Shown here piece by piece: positions 41,289 to 47,106 of a stretch of DNA of 47,106 nucleotides. The position numbers and the translations under genes were made by a program. The stretch comes from Phycisphaerae bacterium. Its GTDB lineage: Bacteria; Planctomycetota; Phycisphaerae; SM23-33. Within the stretch, counting starts at the first letter, position 1. Each line of letters begins with the position of its first letter. Location: contig PUND01000045.1 of the NCBI GenBank assembly GCA_003551645.1, positions 1-47,106 of the forward strand, written 5' to 3'. The notes beneath the pieces are model-generated. The model searched no databases, was not told the origin of the DNA, and saw only the letters and a program-made list of their open reading frames with translations.

Positions 41289-41458
41289 CGTTTTCGTCCG
41301 CCGGTTCCCGCCGGGGGCTGCGCTGTTCAGTTGCTCGCGATTCCTGTGATGCCGGCACGTATCCACCGCATCCCCGCCCCGGTGTGCCTTATGGCACACG
41401 CCCGCGGCGGCGTCCTGAAGGCGGCGCCGCGCCAAAACCGCCACAGTTCAAAAAGGTC

Positions 41459-41486
41459 TTGCGTGAGTTTGTGGGGAATCTATAAT
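41459..41486 (+). promoter_or_regulatory. Promoter of the 139-aa membrane protein gene
   Basis: TTGCGT (41459-41464) and perfect TATAAT (41481-41486) with a 16-bp spacer, about 38 nt before ATG 41525. Confidence 0.6.
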
Positions 41487-41524
41487 CGGCGCACGGTTCG
41501 AGATGCAGACCCGGCGAGGTCCGT

Positions 41525-41944
41525 ATGCCAGACGAGAGTAATCAGGCGCAACACTACACCAGGGCCACGCGGGTGCGTTGGGCGCTGGTTGTGCTGCTGT
41601 CTCTGGCGGCCGGGGCGCTGGCGGTCCTGCTGGCGATGCCGCACGAGACCGCCACGGCGCAGGTCGTAGGCGGGGTCAGGTCCGAAGGCGTTTTTGCCGT
41701 GCCGGCGCAGCTCGGTCCGGATACCCACGGACTGTTCCTGATCGACGCCGAAAATGATACACTGTGCGTGTACGAGTACGCACCGGGCAGTGGTTCGTCG
41801 GCTGCCGAACTGCGGCTTACGGCCGCCCGGAGATACTCGTTCGACATGCGGCTGGAAGACTACAACACCCAGCCGCCCCCGCGTGAAATCAGAGATCTGG
41901 TGGAGCAACACCGCCGTATGGAAGAGGCGTCGCCCGACGATTAG
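41525..41944 (+). CDS. Small single-pass membrane protein, unknown function
   Basis: A 139-aa protein with one membrane segment near the N-terminus (~19-42, WALVVLLSLAAGALAVLLAM) and an extracytoplasmic domain: FAVPAQLGPDTHGLFLIDAE, NDTLCVYEYAPGSGS, LRLTAARRYSFDMRLEDYNT. The beta-propeller-like phrase 'LFLIDAENDTLCVYEY' suggests one beta-sheet unit rather than a full propeller. I do not recognise a named family. It begins an apparent operon with the HTH-TM gene (26 bp gap) and has a good promoter. Confidence 0.7.
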   Translation: MPDESNQAQHYTRATRVRWALVVLLSLAAGALAVLLAMPHETATAQVVGGVRSEGVFAVPAQLGPDTHGLFLIDAENDTLCVYEYAPGSGSSAAELRLTAARRYSFDMRLEDYNTQPPPREIRDLVEQHRRMEEASPDD

Positions 41945-41970
41945 TCCGGCGAAGCCGGGAGTATCGCGAC

Positions 41971-42801
41971 ATGGCCCAGAAGATGTACTACAACGAGGAT
42001 GAGGCCAAGCAACAGCTCGGCATCGACGACGAGAAGCTCGAGCAGCTCATCCGCGACGGCCGGCTCCGTGTATATCAGGACGGCCAGAAACGCATGTTCC
42101 GCGCACAGGACGTCGATGGGATGACTCAGTCGTCGGAGGATTCGACCGCCGGTGGCGATGAGGTTGAGCTTTCACCGGCCGATTCCACCGGCGGCGTGGA
42201 CCTGTCAGAAGACACCTCCGCCGGCGGCGGCAAGGAAGACACGGTCATCACCTCCGAGGGCATCAGCGTCTTTGACGAGGAGGACCTCGACGTTGAGTCG
42301 GCGGATCCGATGGCCAAGACACAGGTCTCGGCATCACTGGAAGACCAGCAGAACCTCGAGAACGTCGGAACCGGATCGGGACTTCTGGACCTCACGCGCG
42401 AAAGCGACGACACCTCGCTGGACGCCGAAGTTCTCGGCCAGATCGACATGGAAGACACCTCCGGTGCGCAGGGTGTCGGATCGAGCATCGGCGAGTCAGT
42501 CGAGGAGCCGCAGCCACAGCAGCCGGCGCCGGCCGCCGCGGCGCAACAGCAGCAGCCGGTCGCTATGGCGCCGGATGCGACGGCCGGTTTGTTTGCCGGC
42601 CTGCTGGGCGGCATCGCCATTCTGGCGGTTCTGCTGATGGCGGTTACGATGGCCGAAATGGTCCGGGGACTGCCCGGATACATCGAGTACATGAAGGACA
42701 ACATGATGTTGGTAATGAGCGTCGCGGTGGTCGTTCTTCTCATCGCGGCGGTCATCGGGTACTTTGTCAACAAATCGGCGGCCGGTGCGCGGCGGGCGTA
42801 G
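41971..42801 (+). CDS. Membrane-anchored HTH protein with acidic linker
   Basis: A 276-aa protein. Residues 1-50 form a MerR/excisionase-type HTH (YYNEDEAKQQLGIDDEKLEQ, LIRDGRLRVYQDGQKRMFRA, QDVDGM). Residues ~50-180 are an acidic, Ser/Thr/Gly-rich, low-complexity linker with repeated (D/E)xTxGGxxxxLS units. A Pro/Gln/Ala stretch (~180-200) leads to two membrane helices (~205-228 and ~245-267). The HTH should be cytosolic and tethered to the membrane. No cognate gene or ligand is apparent; it follows the 139-aa membrane gene by 26 bp. This looks like a planctomycete-specific design. Confidence 0.8.
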   Translation: MAQKMYYNEDEAKQQLGIDDEKLEQLIRDGRLRVYQDGQKRMFRAQDVDGMTQSSEDSTAGGDEVELSPADSTGGVDLSEDTSAGGGKEDTVITSEGISVFDEEDLDVESADPMAKTQVSASLEDQQNLENVGTGSGLLDLTRESDDTSLDAEVLGQIDMEDTSGAQGVGSSIGESVEEPQPQQPAPAAAAQQQQPVAMAPDATAGLFAGLLGGIAILAVLLMAVTMAEMVRGLPGYIEYMKDNMMLVMSVAVVVLLIAAVIGYFVNKSAAGARRA

Positions 42802-42867
42802 TCGGCGTCAGGGCGCCGGTTCGGTTACGGACCGGTGCATGGCTCGCAAGAGGAAAGGATTGCCATT

Positions 42868-43758
42868 ATGACAGGACGGACCTTGGGGACAGGATGCGTT
42901 GCGGGACTGGTGCTGGCGGCCATGGTTACCGGCGGTTGCGTCTCGCAGGCGGAATACGATCAGGTTGTGGCCGCCAACCGGCGAGCCAACGAGCAGCTCC
43001 TCCAGACCCAGGAGGCCCTGGAGGACCGCGAGGCGGAGGCCTCGCGAATTCGCGAGCAGTTGTCCGAGCGGGACGCCGCGCTGGCGGCGCTGCGCCAGGA
43101 AAAAGAGGTCGTCGAACAGGCCAAGAGCGACCTCGAAGACAGCTTCGCCAAGCTCCAGGACCTCTACGACAGGGAAGTGGCCCGGGCCGCGGAACCGCAT
43201 GAGTTGCCGCCGTTCGCGCTTCCGGAGGAGCTGGACGAGGCGCTGGAGCAGTTCGCTCGCGAACACCCGGATCTTGTGGAATACCTGCCGGAGTACGGCA
43301 TGGTAAAGTTCAGGTCCACCGACCTGACCTTCGAGCGGGGCAGCGACGAGGTTCGCCCCGCCGCCACGGATGCCCTGGAGGAGTTCGTCGAGATTGTCCG
43401 GTCGCCGGGAGCGGAGCAGTTCCATGTGTACGTGGCCGGGCACACCGACAACATCCCGATTGGGCGGCCCGAAACCCTTCAGCGCCATCCGAACAACTGG
43501 TATCTGTCGGTGCATCGCGCCGTGGCGGTGCAGGAGGTGCTGGAAGATTCGGGGCTTGATCCCCAGCGGATCGGCGTGATGGGGTTCGGCGAATACCACC
43601 CGATCGTGGAAAACAGACCAAACCAGGGCGGACACCCGATGAACAGGCGGGTGGAAATCTGGCTGGTCTCGCCTGACCGGTTCCTTACCTCTCCGGCGGC
43701 TGAAGACGATGTGGAGCTGCCGGCCCCGGACGAGGTTGAGGACGACCTCACCAAGTGA
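42868..43758 (+). CDS. OmpA/MotB-family lipoprotein with coiled coil
   Basis: A 296-aa protein. Lipoprotein signal with C24 (LVLAAMVTGGC). Residues ~30-115 form a long charged coiled coil (RANEQLLQTQEALEDREAEA, EVVEQAKSDLEDSFAKLQD). An OmpA-like peptidoglycan-binding domain follows (~150-265): FRSTDLTFERGSDEVRPAA, FHVYVAGHTDNIPIG, HRAVAVQEVLEDSGLDPQRIGVMGFGEY and NRRVEIWL. It likely ties the outer membrane to peptidoglycan. ATG 42868 is chosen because AGGAAAGG lies just upstream. Followed by a strong terminator. Confidence 0.88.
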   Translation: MTGRTLGTGCVAGLVLAAMVTGGCVSQAEYDQVVAANRRANEQLLQTQEALEDREAEASRIREQLSERDAALAALRQEKEVVEQAKSDLEDSFAKLQDLYDREVARAAEPHELPPFALPEELDEALEQFAREHPDLVEYLPEYGMVKFRSTDLTFERGSDEVRPAATDALEEFVEIVRSPGAEQFHVYVAGHTDNIPIGRPETLQRHPNNWYLSVHRAVAVQEVLEDSGLDPQRIGVMGFGEYHPIVENRPNQGGHPMNRRVEIWLVSPDRFLTSPAAEDDVELPAPDEVEDDLTK

Positions 43759-43780
43759 AATTGATTTTGACAGTGGACCA

Positions 43781-43821
43781 CACCGACCCCGGCCCAACCA
43801 GGCACCGGGGTCGGTGTCTTT
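43781..43821 (+). terminator. Intrinsic terminator after the OmpA-like gene
   Basis: Perfect 12-bp inverted repeat CACCGACCCCGG (43781-43792) / CCGGGGTCGGTG (43805-43816), 12-nt loop, followed by TCTTTAG. It lies 23 bp after the stop and before the resB start. Confidence 0.85.
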
Positions 43822-43867
43822 AGTGTTCGATGCCGACAACCCGGTATCGAGTGAAGTCGACCTCAGT

Positions 43868-45298
43868 ATGGCGGACTCCGCGGGAAAAACCCGCCACGGA
43901 CGGCTCTATCGGCTGATAACCGGCATCTGGACGGGCGTGGTGCTGCTCGTAGTGCTGACGGCGTACCTGGTGGTGGCGTCTATCGTCGCCGAAGTCACCA
44001 GGCCCGCCGAAGGCGCCGAGGGCGTGAACCTCTACCGCCACCCGCTTCTTATTTTGCTGACGGCCGCTGTATGTGTGAACATGCTGGCGGCCACCTTCAC
44101 TCGAGTGCCGGCGACAGCCGCTCACATGGGGGCGTATATCGCCCACGGCGGCGTCATAATACTGGCGGCGGGCGCCATGGTGTTCGCCTTCGCCAGGGTA
44201 CACGGCGACCTGCTGACCGTCAGGACTCCGCAGGGCTGGTCACCGGTGACGGCCTTCTATGTCGCCGACACCCGCGCGATTTACCTGGCCGACAGCATTG
44301 ACGGCATGTACCACCAGACCGGCTTCGATCCGGACGGTTTCACCGCCGCAGAGCCGCTGGCCGTAACCGGCCCTGATGAGGACACGCGTGTAGAGGCGGT
44401 CGATTACAGCAGACGGACCGCGCTTCTGCCGATTGCCCAACTGCGGATTACCGAAGACGGCGAGCATCGCGACGTGGACCTTCCCGCCGGCGCAGGCCCG
44501 GCCAGCAGGGTCGAAACCGACCGATATGTGCTGATGTACCAGCCGGATGTCTCGGCCCGGGAGCTTGAGGAATTCACCGCCGAGCCGCTTGGCCTTCACG
44601 GGCCGGACGAGGACAGGGACCTGGCCCTGCTGGTGCACGGGCCTGAGCTTTCCCCGACTCTGGTGGTGGCCCGCGCGGACGACACCCGCGCGATGCATGT
44701 ACTTGACATCTCCCGTCCGGCGCGAGTGGAGCTTGGCGGCGAGCCGGTGGAAATGATGCTGCACTCGACCGTCATTCGTCCGCCTGAGCGGGAAGTGCCC
44801 GATGCTCCGGTCGGCGAGGCCGTCGCCTTGCGGATCGTCCGCGGCGACTGGGAGACTGTCACCTGGGTGCCGTTTACCACTTTCACCGATCTTGCCCCGC
44901 CGGAGCGGATCGATACACCCGGGGAGCCGGTGATGCTGGAGTTCTCCCGGCAGCGGAAGTCTCTGCCAGGCGTCCTGCACGTCCGCGAGTCCGAGTACAT
45001 CACCCAGCCCGGCTCCGTGGTGCCGAGGGACTACCGCTGCGAGGTTGAGCTTGAGACCGCCGAGGGCGTTCGCCGGGTCAAGCTTGGACTTAACAAGCCG
45101 GTACGATTCGGCCCGCTGCAGGTAAGCCAGGGCTCGTGGCTGCCGGAGCCGCAGCAGCCGATGCAGATTCAACTGCATGTAACAACCCGGCCGGGCCTGG
45201 CGGCGGTGTGGATAGGTTGCGGTCTGACGGTGGCGGGGCTGCTTTACGGATTCTACGTCAAACCGCTGATTCTGCGGCGGAAGGGGCGACGGACGTGA
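43868..45298 (+). CDS. resB: Cytochrome c biogenesis protein ResB-like
   Basis: A 476-aa protein. Three N-terminal membrane segments (LITGIWTGVVLLVVLTAYLV; LLILLTAAVCVNMLAATFT; IAHGGVIILAAGAMVFAF), a large extracytoplasmic domain (~110-440), and a C-terminal helix (~448-470, AAVWIGCGLTVAGLLYGFYV), the plan of ResB/Ccs1. ResB and CcsA carry heme out and attach it to apocytochrome c (system II). ATG 43868 lies in the terminator's downstream side; GTG 43823 is a possible alternative start. The stop overlaps the ccsA GTG (GTGA), so the pair is translationally coupled. Confidence 0.8.
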   Translation: MADSAGKTRHGRLYRLITGIWTGVVLLVVLTAYLVVASIVAEVTRPAEGAEGVNLYRHPLLILLTAAVCVNMLAATFTRVPATAAHMGAYIAHGGVIILAAGAMVFAFARVHGDLLTVRTPQGWSPVTAFYVADTRAIYLADSIDGMYHQTGFDPDGFTAAEPLAVTGPDEDTRVEAVDYSRRTALLPIAQLRITEDGEHRDVDLPAGAGPASRVETDRYVLMYQPDVSARELEEFTAEPLGLHGPDEDRDLALLVHGPELSPTLVVARADDTRAMHVLDISRPARVELGGEPVEMMLHSTVIRPPEREVPDAPVGEAVALRIVRGDWETVTWVPFTTFTDLAPPERIDTPGEPVMLEFSRQRKSLPGVLHVRESEYITQPGSVVPRDYRCEVELETAEGVRRVKLGLNKPVRFGPLQVSQGSWLPEPQQPMQIQLHVTTRPGLAAVWIGCGLTVAGLLYGFYVKPLILRRKGRRT

Positions 45299-46938
45299 AG
45301 GCGCGAGCGGTTCCGGCAATCCTGTTGGCGACGGTTCTGGCGGCGACGGCGGCCGGGGGCGAGGTCTTCGACGACGAGACAGCCGAATTTCTAAGACGGC
45401 CGGATACCGCCGCCCTGGCCCGGATGGGCGCGATCTATCGCGGCCGGACCGCCTTGCTCGATACCGTCGCACGCGAGCAACTGGACCGCATGGGCATCGC
45501 CGACCTGCCGCAAGGCGTTACGCCCGTGGCGGCATACCTAGAGCTGTACTTCAATGCCGGGGCTTATCTGGACAGGCCGGTGCTGCTCGTAACCGAAGAG
45601 CCGATGCTCAAGGCGGTCTCGGCGTACCTGGACGAGGATACAAAGGAGAAACTAGCCCAGACCCACCGACTGCCGCCGGCGGCGCTGGTGGATGATGAAG
45701 CGGTTGAGCGGATCATGTGGTCGGGTCGAACCTCGATGGACGACTATCGCCGGGCCGCGGCGACAGTGCCGTCGCTGGATGAGGCGTTGGAGGAGCTGAG
45801 TGGCAAGGGGGAGCTTCGCCTCCCGCTGCAGCGGCTGGCGATGCGCTACGAGGCGTGGCTGGGAACGGGCTTGTCCGCTGCCGCCTGCGTAGGTGAAGGC
45901 AAGTGGACCTCCGTGGACGAGATCCTCGCCGGGACCTACGATGATGAACACAAGGAGGTCGCCGAGGCGTGGCGCGGATTGCGCGACGCCTGGCGGCGGC
46001 GCGACCCGCCGGCAATCGAACAGGCCGCCTCGGAGCTTCTGGATATTCACCGGGAACGGGCCGGTGCGCGATATCCCTCGCCGCTGATGCAGACGGCCGA
46101 GATCGCATACAACAGCTTGGGCCAGTTCACTTTCACCTGGATCGGCTTCGCGCTTGCCACGGTCCTGCTGATACCGGCGACGGTCAGACAGGGCGGTCGT
46201 CTCCGGCCGGCGGGGCTTGCGGTGATGGCCTTGTCGGCCCTGCTGCTGGGGGTCGGCTTTGTTATACGCTGGGCCATCAGCGGTCGGGGGGCGCACATGC
46301 CGCCGGTGCTGAACCAGTTCGAGGCGGTAACGGCGTCGGCCCTGCTGGCGGCGATCGTCGCCCTTGTGCTGGAGATGCGATGGAAACGCAACGCCTTCGC
46401 CCTGGCCGGCGGATTTTACGCGGCCGTGGCGATGCTCTGCGGCTTCTGGATGCCCGGAAGGATGGGCGCCGACATCGCCGCGACGCACGGTCTGCTGGAC
46501 TCCCCGCTTATGGCGGCCCACGTCGGCGTAATCATCGTCGGACACGCGGCCGTGGGGATGACCTTCGCCATATCCCTGGTGTATCTGGCAGCGGCGGTCG
46601 CGTCGCGACGCTGGACGGGGTGGCGACTGCCGGCGGACATCGACAGGTGCAACCTTATAGTCGCGCACGTGGCGACATGGACGCTGACGCTGGGCATCGT
46701 GCTGGGCGCGGCCTGGGGGGATGTGGCCTGGGGAAGGTGGTGGGGCTGGGACGCCAAGGAAACCTGGTCGCTGATAACGCTACTGGTTTATCTGGCCGTA
46801 ATCCACGTCCGGCTGGTGACACCGCCTCGCCGGCGGGGGATTCTGACGGCGATCGGCTGCATCGTCGGGACTCTGGTGATGCTGTTCAACTGGATTGTCG
46901 TGAATTACTATCTTACCGAACTGCACGGATACGCATAA
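45295..46938 (+). CDS. ccsA: Cytochrome c biogenesis protein CcsA with N-terminal extracytoplasmic extension
   Basis: A 547-aa protein that starts at GTG overlapping the resB stop. It has a signal-like start (AVPAILLATVLAATAAGG), then ~250 residues of extracytoplasmic helical sequence, then a C-terminal CcsA domain (~280-545) with eight or so membrane segments. The heme-handling WWD motif is WGRWWGWDAKETW, followed by SLITLLVYLAVIHVRL; conserved histidines lie in MPPVLNQFEA-preceding AHM, HVGVIIVGHAAVG and HVRL. The long extension before CcsA is typical of some Planctomycetota and Bacteroidota, where ResB and CcsA functions are split differently. Confidence 0.88.
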   Translation: MKARAVPAILLATVLAATAAGGEVFDDETAEFLRRPDTAALARMGAIYRGRTALLDTVAREQLDRMGIADLPQGVTPVAAYLELYFNAGAYLDRPVLLVTEEPMLKAVSAYLDEDTKEKLAQTHRLPPAALVDDEAVERIMWSGRTSMDDYRRAAATVPSLDEALEELSGKGELRLPLQRLAMRYEAWLGTGLSAAACVGEGKWTSVDEILAGTYDDEHKEVAEAWRGLRDAWRRRDPPAIEQAASELLDIHRERAGARYPSPLMQTAEIAYNSLGQFTFTWIGFALATVLLIPATVRQGGRLRPAGLAVMALSALLLGVGFVIRWAISGRGAHMPPVLNQFEAVTASALLAAIVALVLEMRWKRNAFALAGGFYAAVAMLCGFWMPGRMGADIAATHGLLDSPLMAAHVGVIIVGHAAVGMTFAISLVYLAAAVASRRWTGWRLPADIDRCNLIVAHVATWTLTLGIVLGAAWGDVAWGRWWGWDAKETWSLITLLVYLAVIHVRLVTPPRRRGILTAIGCIVGTLVMLFNWIVVNYYLTELHGYA

Positions 46939-46987
46939 GAATCGCGAATCACTAGTCGCGAATCGCGAGTCGCGAATCGCGAATCGC
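46939..46987. repeat. TCGCGAAT direct repeat array
   Basis: About six units of (A)TCGCGA(A/G)TC in 49 bp immediately after the ccsA stop, with an ACTAGTC interruption. Same unit as at 36590-36611, 10 kb away. Each contains palindromic TCGCGA. It sits between ccsA and the transposase fragment. Confidence 0.85.
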
Positions 46988-47007
46988 CGTAGCGACTGTC
47001 TTGTTTG

Positions 47008-47106
47008 TCAAGCGGAGGAACACGTCCATTTGTGGTTTTTTCGGATCATGGCATTCAGGATGGTGATGAGTTTTCGCGTGCAAGCGGTGACGGCGGTCAT
47101 TTTGTC
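47008..47106 (-). mobile_element. 3' end of an IS110-family transposase (truncated by window edge)
   Basis: The minus strand from the window edge to a TGA at 47008-47010 encodes 32 residues: KMTAVTACTRKLITILNAMI then RKNHKWTCSSA. The 'ALMAC.RKLLTILNAM.RDN..W' pattern is the conserved C-terminal end of IS110/IS116/IS902 transposases. The 5' part lies beyond the window, so whether the element is intact is unknown. Confidence 0.7.

Larger units (their letters stand above)
41058..41524. other. Divergent intergenic region, ricT / small membrane gene
   Basis: 467 bp holding the ricT promoter (41260-41288), a perfect hairpin GTGTGCC-TTAT-GGCACAC (41382-41399) with no T-run, and the promoter of the rightward gene (41459-41486). 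The ~195-nt ricT leader shows no riboswitch I recognise. No supported gene. Confidence 0.55.

Overview
The window is 47.1 kb of GC-rich bacterial chromosome (no 16S rRNA or tRNA gene seen). Its gene content points to Planctomycetota, most likely a Phycisphaerae-like lineage. Indicators are a run of membrane proteins joining GYF_2-type domains to DUF4190 or DUF975 membrane modules, a ResB/CcsA pair for cytochrome c assembly, an LptE-type and a BamD-like lipoprotein (so an outer membrane), a formylglycine sulfatase, a surface beta-helix lipoprotein, and a membrane-tethered HTH protein with an acidic linker. An ASKHA corrinoid-activator gene suggests anaerobic or C1/corrinoid metabolism. This taxonomic call is inference from content, not from a marker gene.

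Layout. 1-3.0 kb (minus): secreted beta-propeller protein cut by the left edge, and a RACo-like [2Fe-2S]/ASKHA protein. 3.1-9.2 kb (plus): beta-helix lipoprotein, VWA membrane protein, CNNM/CBS transporter-like protein. 9.2-13.7 kb (plus): recO, a BamD-like TPR protein, lptE-like, ftsH. 13.9-15.3 kb (minus): sulfatase. 15.8-19.8 kb (plus): folP, diadenylate cyclase cdaA, cdaR (YbbR), ribH, nusB. 19.8-21.8 kb: a GxxExxY-family PD-(D/E)XK-like gene among three copies of a ~60-bp repeat, then ftsY. 21.9-27.1 kb: a seven-gene array of small membrane proteins (DUF4190; four GYF-DUF4190; DUF2752; GYF-DUF975-GYF-DUF975). 27.1-29.1 kb: mnmG, apparently leaderless. 29.4-34.0 kb: flgM-like gene, terminator, then a three-gene signalling operon (HTH-REC, HDOD-histidine kinase, REC-GAF). 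34.3-38.0 kb: ahcY (minus), metallo-beta-lactamase-fold gene (plus), phosphoglucosamine mutase (minus). 38.0-41.1 kb (minus): a stretch with a probable pseudopilin relic, an unrecognised 224-aa gene, and a RicT/PSP1 protein with a long basic tail. 41.5-46.9 kb (plus): small membrane protein, HTH-TM protein, OmpA-like lipoprotein, strong terminator, resB and ccsA. The right edge holds TCGCGAAT repeats and the 3' end of an IS110-type transposase.

Most genes are housekeeping and well conserved. The best candidate for an undescribed system is the GYF/DUF4190/DUF975 array at 21.9-27.1 kb. Its paralogues arose by tandem duplication that carried the upstream leaders along; two members share a near-identical 105-bp block; and the first member has a Pro/Gln-rich tail where the others carry a GYF domain, suggesting a self-interacting membrane assembly. 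Second are CdaA with DMG in place of the catalytic DGA motif, and the GxxExxY gene with its repeats. Vegetative promoters with 16-18-bp spacers can be read upstream of many genes and are listed where both hexamers are recognisable.
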